Below, piece after piece: positions 37,277-44,695 of a stretch of 64,000 nt of DNA. The position numbers and the translations under genes are program-made. The stretch is from Morganella morganii H1r. GTDB taxonomy: Bacteria; Pseudomonadota; Gammaproteobacteria; Enterobacterales; Enterobacteriaceae. The notes beneath the pieces are model-generated. The model did not search any database. It had not been told where the DNA came from and saw only the letters and a list, made by a program, of their open reading frames with translations. The stretch lies in NCBI RefSeq assembly GCF_000633515.1, contig NZ_AYMP01000029.1, forward strand, positions 93,836 to 157,835, given 5' to 3'. The first letter of the stretch is position 1. Each line of letters opens with the position of its first letter.

Positions 37277-37765
37277 TTCAATTTACCATGTAGTTAATAG
37301 TAAACTGAATTACACAAATGCTTTTTTATGGAGTCCCCTAACCCCACTTTTGACGATATGAACAGCAATAATAGAGGGTTCGCCAAATCCCATGCCGTGA
37401 GCTCTATACTATCCGTTAACACCAATAACTCACGGTATAGGCAGAACAGCTAGTCTCCGAACCCCCATTCTATAGCTATATATTGTCATAACATGAGCAT
37501 ACTGATTATCATCCAACATGATAATTTCTAAACATTATTGAGCATAGGGATGCTCATACATATATATATTTCTATTGTATACCCTACTTATATAACCCTG
37601 CCCTCTGATGTATTGGTATACCTGCTTGCTAAACGGGCAACCTCGCTCTGGCATCTGAAATAACCATGCCTACTGCAATTTGACGTGTTTTTTTCATCCT
37701 TCATATCCGAATTTCAAAGGATACAAAAAGGCTCTCCGTCGTACTGAAGAGCCCTCTCCATGTGA
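37277..37765. other. Origin-like intergenic region with inverted repeats
   Basis: About 490 nt without a gene lies between the initiator-like gene and the polymerase-like gene. It has ATTATCAT (37505-37512) paired with ATGATAAT (37518-37525), TGAGCAT (37539-37545) paired with ATGCTCA (37550-37556), then an AT-rich alternating TA tract. These look like origin or iteron structures. A GGCTCT/AGAGCC hairpin with an A-run near 37728-37756 would end the initiator transcript. Confidence 0.45.
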
Positions 37766-38917
37766 TCACATAATTATGCGTCTGCGCCTTGGCCTTGGCC
37801 TAACCGAGGATTTTTGGCTTTCAAGCCACTTTTTCCGATATTTTAACTGCCAATACTGCGGCTTACCTAAAATGCCCAATTTATCAATCAATAAATGCAA
37901 ATCACACCAAAGGTCATCTTTATTGAAAAGTGTTACCTGATTGCTTTTCAATCGGTTCTCCAACCGCTTCAATTGCTTCTTAGAAGTATCCGGGTATGTA
38001 TCCTGAATATACTGACGCAATTCTGGCAATGTCCTGTTCACGAGCAGGGCTTCCCAATTTAAGTCCCCACTTTTGGCAGATAATGGCTTTTGATAAAACT
38101 GCATCCGCGCCAATAGGTTATGAAGACCATGGAGATCCCGTAACATGAGCCTCTTTCTGGGCTTATAACGAACTTCTAGACGCAAGAATTGCCGATAATG
38201 TCGAATATCACGCCAATTAGCGACTTTGATCTGCAATTCCTCATCAGGTAAAGTGTTTAACGAAACTAGCTCATCTCCGACATCTATTTTTTCATAGCAA
38301 GACAAGTGATACTCCGATTTATTACTGCCCAGTAGCTGCCCTTGAAGTTCGCCCTCATTAGGATAATGCTCACCTGAACGAGCAGCCAAATAACCAATAT
38401 GATAATCGGATAGCCGCATATCATAGATATCTAAAGCGTAATCAATACGAGTTATCCATGACCTATTTAACAAATGATACAAATATTTCCCGATCCGTTC
38501 TCTCTTCCCTAAATAAACAAATAATTTAGTAATATCATCAGTAGTATAATGTTGAGGACTAATCTCTATTCTTATTGCCCCTCGCCCTTTATATCCCTCC
38601 ATATCTTTAAAATCTTTTCCCGTTGGAATATAATTAATGACTAGCACTTGCTTTTTATTACACCGATTTATTATTTCAATTTGATAAAGGTACAGATCTT
38701 TTATATGCTCCGCCGTAGCCTTACCCCGTTTAACAATGTAACATTCATCACTTTTTAATTTACTCAACCTGTTATATAAATCATCCAGTCTGTTGCTTTT
38801 AATATTTCCGACTATACTTAATTTATCAAACCGATGCTTCATCTGATAATGATTTAAGGTATTATAAATCAATACTGACTTATCCAAATTATCCAATTGT
38901 ATTTTAGAGATAGTCAT
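37766..38917 (-). CDS. Replication initiation factor-like protein
   Basis: The ATG at 38917 (MTISKIQLDN) is preferred to the longer frame. The central part has WITRIDYALDIYD (R161, D163, D167 in the longer numbering), LSCYEKIDVG and FLRLEVRYKPRKR, in the order seen in rolling-circle initiators of the Rep_trans / replication initiation factor type. The C-terminus is very basic (RPRPRRRR). With the downstream origin-like region and polymerase it makes a plausible replication module. A relaxase role is an alternative. Confidence 0.6.
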   Translation of the reverse strand: MTISKIQLDNLDKSVLIYNTLNHYQMKHRFDKLSIVGNIKSNRLDDLYNRLSKLKSDECYIVKRGKATAEHIKDLYLYQIEIINRCNKKQVLVINYIPTGKDFKDMEGYKGRGAIRIEISPQHYTTDDITKLFVYLGKRERIGKYLYHLLNRSWITRIDYALDIYDMRLSDYHIGYLAARSGEHYPNEGELQGQLLGSNKSEYHLSCYEKIDVGDELVSLNTLPDEELQIKVANWRDIRHYRQFLRLEVRYKPRKRLMLRDLHGLHNLLARMQFYQKPLSAKSGDLNWEALLVNRTLPELRQYIQDTYPDTSKKQLKRLENRLKSNQVTLFNKDDLWCDLHLLIDKLGILGKPQYWQLKYRKKWLESQKSSVRPRPRRRRIIM

Positions 38918-38979
38918 AGCTACCTCCATTACTTATCATTATTATCCGTGTTGGATCATATGAAGGGGTTGTAGCAGGC

Positions 38980-39192
38980 TTATAGAGAAACATCATCATT
39001 GCCCTCCTCTGCTCGTGCCGCAATCCAAGCATCGATAGATCCCTCAAGCCAACCAACGGCTCTCCCGCCGATCCCTGTCAGAGAGAATTTTGGGGGAAAT
39101 AACTTTTTATTCATCTGGCGATAAATAGTGGCTCTTGATAAACCTGTGCGTACAATGACCTCTTTGATGCGCAGAATTTTTGATGATTTCAT
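38980..39192 (-). CDS. alpA: AlpA-family regulator (excisionase-like)
   Basis: The 70-residue protein has a winged helix-turn-helix, ILRIKEVIVRTGLSRATIYRQMNKKLFPPKFSLTG, then AVGWLEGSIDAWIAAR, the AlpA pattern. AlpA proteins activate integrase genes or act as excision factors in P4-like satellites. It is upstream of the initiator gene on the same strand. It faces a palindrome cluster to its right. Length is normal. Confidence 0.88.
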   Translation of the reverse strand: MKSSKILRIKEVIVRTGLSRATIYRQMNKKLFPPKFSLTGIGGRAVGWLEGSIDAWIAARAEEGNDDVSL

Positions 39193-39319
39193 ATGAGAAA
39201 TCCTCTTCGTTATGAATCGGATTTCTTATTTACAAGATTGTTTTTTTTTACTTTTTTAGGTACTAAAAATGCCTAAACACCCCTATTACCATTCTAGTTT
39301 GCTTAAAACTGGGATATTT

Positions 39320-39456
39320 TGCGTGAAATTCACGCATGAGGCTTCCTCTAAAAATTTATCAACTTAAAAGATCATTTATTATGGCAACGTGAATGTCACA
39401 TGTTTTACTGTGAATATCACTATTTTTCTTTTATACTCTAACATCGTGATATTCAC
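39320..39456. promoter_or_regulatory. Cluster of four GTGAA/TTCAC-type palindromes
   Basis: Four related sites lie in the gap between alpA and the gene at 39500. TGCGTGAA/TTCACGCA is at 39320-39336. GTGAATGTCAC is at 39389-39399, GTGAATATCAC at 39410-39420, and its exact reverse complement GTGATATTCAC at 39446-39456. A TATACT at 39432-39437 sits between the last two, a placement expected for repression. The cognate protein is not known; the product of 39500 and AlpA are candidates. Confidence 0.65.
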
Positions 39457-39499
39457 GGCATCCTAATTCAGTCATACCAGAATCATTATCGAGGTTAAA

Positions 39500-39973
39500 A
39501 TGAATAAAAATCAAAAACTAAAAAAAATCCATGCCCAAGAAAGCAAAAGGCAAGATAAAAGAATTAATAATTTAAAAGATAGATTTGGCAAGTACTCAGC
39601 CACTATTTATTTTACAAAAGCATCCGAAGACACATTAAATGAATTATCCACTAACAATTTACGCACCAAGGATGAAAATAAAAAGGAAAAATATTGTATA
39701 ATAATAAATGAACTAATTCAGCGATTATCTATTGAAACTCATTTTTCTGCAATACTTAAGAAGAATAAAATAGCACAAGAGCTCTATCAATCCCACTTAT
39801 TAATTTCAAACTACTTATATGAAGGAAAAAACATACCTTATATCAAAAACAAATTAAAGAAAAAAAACATCACACCTCCAAATAATTACAACGAATGGAG
39901 CGAACAATGTATATTAGAAATGAGTTCGATTGATTACATCATAAATAATCTTCATAAGTTCAACCACAAATGA
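39500..39973 (+). CDS. Hypothetical basic protein
   Basis: The 157-residue protein starts KNQKLKKIHAQESKRQDKRINNL and has a lysine-rich, mostly helical make-up. I do not recognise the family. The basic N-terminus, divergent position relative to alpA and upstream palindromes suggest a DNA-binding regulator such as a copy-number or switch repressor. That function is inferred from context only. It is very AT-rich. Confidence 0.55.
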   Translation: MNKNQKLKKIHAQESKRQDKRINNLKDRFGKYSATIYFTKASEDTLNELSTNNLRTKDENKKEKYCIIINELIQRLSIETHFSAILKKNKIAQELYQSHLLISNYLYEGKNIPYIKNKLKKKNITPPNNYNEWSEQCILEMSSIDYIINNLHKFNHK

Positions 39974-40113
39974 CTATACTTCTGTTTCATAAATTAATAC
40001 TCAATATAGTGCCTACTTGCGTCTTTAACGCTCCTAACGTAATAATGACAATGTCAAATTCTAGTATTATGACTTTTATTTTTATAGGGGTCTGCCTTAC
40101 GCTCCATTATTTA

Positions 40114-40647
40114 TCACTCCATGTCAGTCTTTAGCCAATATATCGCTGATTTGATCAATTGAGTGCGCCGGACATGAGCCTTGAGCATAAACTGGTCACG
40201 GGCTATCACCTGCTGCTCACAGCTATCAAAATAATGTACCTCTGTATCGGTAATCTGAGTAATGACAGACCAATGATACTGATCACATAATATTATCGCT
40301 TGCTTCCCTGTAGGGGCATCAAGAAACTGCTGGCAGGACTGTAATATTCGATGACTACTGAAGCCTCGTTGATAACGAAACGGCATACTGACATTCATTG
40401 CTTTCGTTTTAGTGTTATAGCGTTTCACGGTACTCAGCAAGTAATCCATCTCAATTTCACAAATACCGTCTGTAATGCATTCAAGTACAGACCAATGCTG
40501 GTGGTATTGTTCAAGTAGGTAGCGAAAGAGCCGACGGCGACGTATTCCAGTGCCATACAGCAAGCTTAGGGCGTTAACAATGCTATAGATACCACATAAG
40601 CCATCAAGGTGGCCTTGTTTGGCAGGGAGAAGGTCAGGTTGTGTCAT
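40114..40647 (-). CDS. Papain-like cysteine peptidase-type protein
   Basis: The N-terminus has KQGHLDGLCGIYSIVNAL: Q11 may form the oxyanion hole and C18 fits a nucleophile at the head of a helix. DQYHWSVIT gives a candidate catalytic H125, and VHYFDS a D141. The order Q-C-H-D and spacing match papain-fold peptidases (C39/transglutaminase-like). There is no signal peptide, so it acts in the cytoplasm or is delivered. The substrate is unknown. It lies downstream of a DUF2787 gene on the same strand. Confidence 0.6.
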   Translation of the reverse strand: MTQPDLLPAKQGHLDGLCGIYSIVNALSLLYGTGIRRRRLFRYLLEQYHQHWSVLECITDGICEIEMDYLLSTVKRYNTKTKAMNVSMPFRYQRGFSSHRILQSCQQFLDAPTGKQAIILCDQYHWSVITQITDTEVHYFDSCEQQVIARDQFMLKAHVRRTQLIKSAIYWLKTDME

Positions 40648-40769
40648 GTCATCGTCACTTTAACATTAATCTCTTTGTGATGATGAATAAACACACCAGC
40701 GCTGGTGGAAAAAATTTCAGTGCTTATTCGGTTTTACTGCATCATACTCATTACTGACTAAAAATCGGC

Positions 40770-41192
40770 TTAATCACGCTGCCATTGAATACTCACTGTG
40801 TAGCAGCCCATATGATAATACTCAATAAAGTTTCGCTGCCATAAAGTAAAAAACTCAGCACCAGCACGCTCATCAACGTCCCCCAAAGTAACGTGATAGA
40901 GATACCCTTGAGGCCAACACACATCAAACTCTTTTTCGAGTTCAGGGTATACCGTCCCCATATACGCAAAATCGGTGATGTAATCGTAATACCACACACT
41001 ATCAAGTTGAAAGAGACGTATTTCAATTGGGTGAAATCCCCCATTTTCCGGAGAGTAAAACGGATCACGAAAATTAAAAACTATCGCATTATCGGAAAGT
41101 GTCGATGTTGGAGATTGTTGTATTTCAAACATTAACAGCGTTTCTAATGCTGGATTTATGGGCAAGCGAAGCCCTGACTGGATAATCGTCAT
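40770..41192 (-). CDS. DUF2787-family protein
   Basis: The protein reads IQSGLRLPINPALETLL, then NFRDPFYSPENGGFHPIEIRLF and YDYITDFAYMGTVYPELEKEFDV. This pattern is the one I associate with DUF2787, a family common in integrative elements of gammaproteobacteria, with no known function. It is 140 residues long. It is upstream of the peptidase-like gene, with a 122-nt gap. Confidence 0.78.
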   Translation of the reverse strand: MTIIQSGLRLPINPALETLLMFEIQQSPTSTLSDNAIVFNFRDPFYSPENGGFHPIEIRLFQLDSVWYYDYITDFAYMGTVYPELEKEFDVCWPQGYLYHVTLGDVDERAGAEFFTLWQRNFIEYYHMGCYTVSIQWQRD

Positions 41193-41227
41193 TATTATGT
41201 CCTTCTCAATAGAGTTAAATTAGCAAG

Positions 41228-41273
41228 AATGGATGCAATCACATCATGATTGGTTAAAAATGGATGTAATTAC
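41228..41273. repeat. Direct repeats upstream of the DUF2787 gene
   Basis: AATGGATGCAATCAC (41228-41242) and AATGGATGTAATTAC (41259-41273) are two 15-bp copies with two differences, spaced 31 nt apart, i.e. about three helical turns. They lie just upstream of the DUF2787 start. Regulator binding is likely but unproven. Confidence 0.5.
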
Positions 41274-41447
41274 TGCTATAATAGTATACATCAAAAACTC
41301 ACCATAAACAATAAAATTATTTATTATCAGGTGGTTATGCGATATTAATAATTATGAGTCATGTGAGGAATATTGATTGAATATTATGAAAAACAGCAAA
41401 GGGAAAGAAATTCACCTCCTCCCCTTTTGAATAGCTATATTAGCCAA

Positions 41448-41804
41448 TTAAAGCCCGTAAACCTGAACATAGAATTGCTGTTCGTTATCGACTTTTTGAA
41501 CCGTATAAGTAATTGGTGTCGTATTACTCTGCCCCAATCGAGAAAACATGAGATCCGCGACACAAGAGTAACTATCTCTTTCAGTATCATATGCCTGTGT
41601 TCGTATCGCATTCAAACTCACTTTCAGTGAATTTAATCTATCCTTAGGGACTTTCGGATACGCTTTAACTAACTCTCTTTGTACAATTTGTTGAACAAGT
41701 GCTTGTGTTTCTTCACTACTGCAATTTGGTGTCTTCGAATCACACCCCACCAGCAATCCGAATAAAAGACTTATGATAACCCGCACTCCCCATCGATTTG
41801 ACAT
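41448..41804 (-). CDS. Hypothetical lipoprotein
   Basis: From the ATG at 41804 the protein begins MSNRWGVRVIISLLFGLLVGC, a lipoprotein signal with lipobox LLVGC. The mature part is about 100 residues with two more cysteines (NCSSEE, SYSCVAD). It lies 14 nt downstream of the membrane protein gene at 41818, with which it forms an operon. The family is not recognised. It may be a surface or entry-exclusion-type factor, but the sequence gives no proof. Confidence 0.6.
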   Translation of the reverse strand: MSNRWGVRVIISLLFGLLVGCDSKTPNCSSEETQALVQQIVQRELVKAYPKVPKDRLNSLKVSLNAIRTQAYDTERDSYSCVADLMFSRLGQSNTTPITYTVQKVDNEQQFYVQVYGL

Positions 41805-41817
41805 ATTGAAAATCCCC

Positions 41818-42162
41818 TCATGCAAACATGGACAAGGCTAATACCGAAAATACGGCATCCAGTGCAATAACAGCCAATGCAATCATTTTCCACACCTTAT
41901 GCCCCTGCGTTTTACTCACAAAAAACAAACAACATCCACTCCATATTAATGTGACTACATCGATACGTAATATTGTGCCTGTAGAACTACTCAATGCCTC
42001 CCAAATATTCAGTAATAAAACAGGGACAAACCAAAATAACCAAAACGTTTTCGCTAGTCCAAAATCACCTTTGAGCAAACGCTGTTTAAATAAAGCAGGA
42101 TCGTTCAATCCTTTGGCTTCGTTTTCTTCTCGGATTTTCTGTAATTTATTTTTAATAGACAT
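41818..42162 (-). CDS. Hypothetical membrane protein
   Basis: The ATG at 42162 follows a GAAGGA Shine-Dalgarno. The 114-residue product has a basic, charged N-terminus (SIKNKLQKIREENEAKG) and three hydrophobic segments at about 38-55, 67-83 and 92-111. I do not recognise the family. It is upstream of the lipoprotein gene on the same strand, and the two may work together in the envelope. Confidence 0.6.
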   Translation of the reverse strand: MSIKNKLQKIREENEAKGLNDPALFKQRLLKGDFGLAKTFWLFWFVPVLLLNIWEALSSSTGTILRIDVVTLIWSGCCLFFVSKTQGHKVWKMIALAVIALDAVFSVLALSMFA

Positions 42163-42268
42163 AACTATTCCTTCAATTAAATGAATTAAGGTTTTTTCCA
42201 TGGTGTTGACGCCAGAAATGCTGCAATACTTCTACGGATATGTAGTAGCAGCTAGTTGGGTTATTCAA

Positions 42269-42541
42269 CTACCCTTGATTATCTAATGGTAGCTTATTGG
42301 TATAACGGCTCGACCATATTTTCTCAGGCGTCGTTCCAATCGCAGCAGCAATAATCTGCTCTGCGCGTGGATATGACCTTTCCAGCGCATTATTCAATGT
42401 TCGGGATGAAAGACCATGCTCCCGGGACAACTGCGCCAGTGTGATGCCTTTTTTATGCAATGCCGCCACAATATCCGCTCGGTGCCAATCCGTGGCACTT
42501 CCTTTTCGGGGCTTTTTTTGAGATGCTACAGGGTTAGACAC
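42269..42541 (-). CDS. Ner/Nlp-type helix-turn-helix regulator
   Basis: The sequence DWHRADIVAALHKKGITLAQLSREHGLSSRTLNNALERSYPRAEQIIAAAIG and the following KIWSSRY make this a clear Ner/SfsB protein, a family named for the phage Mu Ner repressor. The GTG at 42541 has a GGAG site 8 nt upstream, so it is favoured over the ATG at 42568. It is divergent from a Mu-repressor-like gene, an arrangement like the Mu early switch. Confidence 0.85.
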   Translation of the reverse strand: MSNPVASQKKPRKGSATDWHRADIVAALHKKGITLAQLSREHGLSSRTLNNALERSYPRAEQIIAAAIGTTPEKIWSSRYTNKLPLDNQG

Positions 42542-42678
42542 GGTAATAACTCCACTGTTTAATTCCATTCATATTAGAAACTAATTAAAGGGAATTATCA
42601 ATAGGTATCTTTATGATTTTAGCATCTTTCTAGTGTGGTTATTTTATCCCTTTGATATATATATATTTAGAAATCATC

Positions 42679-43095
42679 ATGACTGATAAAAAGCACCTTT
42701 CAGAAATTAATTCAGATACTCATAAATGGTTTACCAGTGGGGAATTGGCAACGATTGGTAAAGAAAAAGCCAGTAATCCCACTCATTATCCTGAATATCC
42801 AGACATGGATATCCCGACAACCGCTAAAGGTGTTAGAGTCCGCTTAGAGTCTATCACCGCGCTTCATCCTCACCTTCGGAAGAAGAACCCAAACAAGCGT
42901 GGCGATCTCTATCATATTGATGCTTTTAAGGTGATCCTAAACACAGATGAAAAAGAGTTCATCAAGCAAAACACCATGTCCGCAGAAGGTACAGACCTTA
43001 ATCTCTTACTTGAAATCTATAAATCACTGCCCGTTGAAAAAAGAAAAACGTTATTAAAAGTTGCGTTGAATATGAAACAAGAAGACATTGGGTAG
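42679..43095 (+). CDS. Mu-type DNA-binding domain regulator
   Basis: The start at 42679 gives MTDKKHLSEINSD. The region HKWFTSGELATIGKE...PDMDIPTTAKGVRVRLES is the winged-helix pattern found in Mu repressor and transposase N-termini, but with an extra loop. The C-terminal part (NLLLEIYKSLPVEKRKTLLKVAL) is helical and may oligomerise. At 138 residues it has no transposase domain, so it is a regulator. It is divergent from the Ner-type gene. Confidence 0.72.
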   Translation: MTDKKHLSEINSDTHKWFTSGELATIGKEKASNPTHYPEYPDMDIPTTAKGVRVRLESITALHPHLRKKNPNKRGDLYHIDAFKVILNTDEKEFIKQNTMSAEGTDLNLLLEIYKSLPVEKRKTLLKVALNMKQEDIG

Positions 43096-43156
43096 TATCC
43101 TTTAGTTCCCTTTTGTGTTTTATTAACTGTATTTTCGTCACTCCATAAGAGGCATT

Positions 43157-43357
43157 ATGCAGTTAGACACTCACAACACTTTAGACAATAGTTACGACCC
43201 ATTAATAGCGAAAGCCATTGATTATGTCATTCTCATTAACAGAGCGTCACCGAGACGTTTACAGCGCCATTTTCGGATAGGATTTCATCGTGCTGAGCGG
43301 ATCATTCATCAACTAGATTATCTCGGTGTTATAACGCCTTTGAATCAATACGATTAA
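43157..43357 (+). CDS. Solitary FtsK gamma (winged-helix) domain protein
   Basis: The stretch DPLIAKAIDYVILINRASPRRLQRHFRIGFHRAERIIHQLDYLGVITP follows the FtsK gamma domain, which reads KOPS sequences and activates XerD at dif. No motor domain precedes it. The frame ends in TAA at 43355-43357 just where FtsK homologues have xREVL; the next in-frame codons do read REVLGYP, so the stop looks like a nonsense change. It might act as a stand-alone DNA-binding or XerD-activating factor. Confidence 0.75.
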   Translation: MQLDTHNTLDNSYDPLIAKAIDYVILINRASPRRLQRHFRIGFHRAERIIHQLDYLGVITPLNQYD

Positions 43358-43566
43358 CGTGAAGTGCTGGGATACCCAACTCACTACGGCTCTTTTGATG
43401 CATCGGGCTTTGCTGCACCTATTGAGACAGCCAAACCCCATTATTCACTGAATCACCGCTGGATACTCAATCACTGGAATACCGTTGTTTGATTCAGGCT
43501 ATCGTCTGGCAACGTATTGTAGTCTGAGTTGAAGAAATCGAGATTGAAGGTGGTACAGCCAATATA
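43358..43566. pseudogene. Broken continuation between the FtsK-gamma and 43567 reading frames
   Basis: In frame with the FtsK gamma gene the DNA continues REVLGYPTHYGSFDASGF and stays open to TGA at 43490-43492. Another frame enters the 43567 gene after a stop at 43525. This looks like decayed coding sequence that once linked these frames. Confidence 0.5.
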
Positions 43567-43971
43567 TTGAAATCTGTCTCACCGTTTGAATACCTGATTG
43601 ATACGCACAGCGATGATATTTATCAGGATACACTTCGCAACAACGCCAGTTCTTACCGTTTTCTTGCCACGCTGCGCCCTGAAACCCCATTGGACGTGTT
43701 ACGACAATATGGGCGCATTAGCTATCAGCCCTGTTGGAAGCTACCTCGAATAGCACAAGAAGAATGGCAAGGTTTATGGGTACCGAATGAAGCAGGATGG
43801 GAAAGCCTAAGTGAAGAAAATATTCATCAACCAAAAGGGATTGGTGAGTGGCCTGATTTACCTCATAAAAGCATGAAACCGTTGGTGTATGGGCTACAAG
43901 AGGACGGAGGGGATTATTTGCGATATTTAATTTATTGGAAAAGTCAATTCGCGTATATTAATAAGCTATAA
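43567..43971 (+). CDS. Hypothetical protein, possibly the 3' part of a decayed gene
   Basis: The frame is 134 residues from a TTG at 43567, and is open in frame back to a stop at 43525, so the true start is unclear. It reads SPFEYLIDTHSDDIYQDTLRNNASSYRFLATL and later GIGEWPDLPHKSMKPL. I do not recognise the family with confidence. The lack of an ATG and the upstream stops suggest that it is the remains of a longer gene. Confidence 0.4.
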   Translation: MKSVSPFEYLIDTHSDDIYQDTLRNNASSYRFLATLRPETPLDVLRQYGRISYQPCWKLPRIAQEEWQGLWVPNEAGWESLSEENIHQPKGIGEWPDLPHKSMKPLVYGLQEDGGDYLRYLIYWKSQFAYINKL

Positions 43972-44038
43972 TATTTTACAAAACACAACACCAAATATAA
44001 ATATTTTAGATATGGTTACCACCTTACTTAACAATGTA

Positions 44039-44695
44039 TCATAACAATTTATAAAAAACAGTATATGAAATCACCATAATATAGATGAAAGTTAATGTGA
44101 ATATACTTAACCTAAACTTCTTAATTTTACTTTTAAAATAATTAGTCCTTTTTACTCCCTGATATACCAATATTGAAATCCTTTCTTCAAGATCTCTTTC
44201 AATACGATCATTCACATCATACAGATCCTCTACTAATATGTCTCCATGATTATGAAGAGAGTCTCGTTCCTTAGTGGATATTATTCTTTGTACATTTAAC
44301 CATTTAATGAAATCAAAATAAATGACCTTTTCATTATTAAAAAATTTTTCTTTCATTAATTTTATACCTTGAGGATCACAAACACCCTCCCATGAAAAAT
44401 AAATACGAGATTTCCTAGCTCCATCTTGTATTAGATCTTCATATGTATTCCTAGAATCAATATAATTTAAATTATCATCTGCTTTAGGCTCGAAAAATAG
44501 TCTACTAAAATTAGGAAAAAATCCTTTTTCCATCATCGTTCCTTCTTCACCTGAAATAATATAACCATATGATTTTAAAGCAAAAACTCTATCATTGTAA
44601 ATACAAAGGGTATCTTTCCCATCTACAGAGAACGTCAAAGAAAAGTTAAACGGTATATTATTTAACTCTAATGGTTTAAAAAATTTTTTATACAT
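44039..44695 (-). CDS. Hypothetical C-tail-anchored protein, partner of the membrane GTPase
   Basis: The 218-residue protein has a soluble N-terminal part with LELNNIPFNFSLTFSVDGKDTLCIYNDRVF, a middle region rich in acidic and aromatic residues, and one hydrophobic helix at about 196-215 followed by a short tail. The start overlaps the end of the GTPase gene by 8 nt, so the two are translated together. I do not recognise the family. It is very AT-rich. Likely a membrane-bound partner or effector of the GTPase. Confidence 0.6.
   Translation of the reverse strand: MYKKFFKPLELNNIPFNFSLTFSVDGKDTLCIYNDRVFALKSYGYIISGEEGTMMEKGFFPNFSRLFFEPKADDNLNYIDSRNTYEDLIQDGARKSRIYFSWEGVCDPQGIKLMKEKFFNNEKVIYFDFIKWLNVQRIISTKERDSLHNHGDILVEDLYDVNDRIERDLEERISILVYQGVKRTNYFKSKIKKFRLSIFTLTFIYIMVISYTVFYKLL

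Noticed and set aside
41373..41630. 85-codon plus-strand ORF opposite the lipoprotein gene
   Set aside because: It largely overlaps the better supported lipoprotein gene at 41448-41804 and has no family features.
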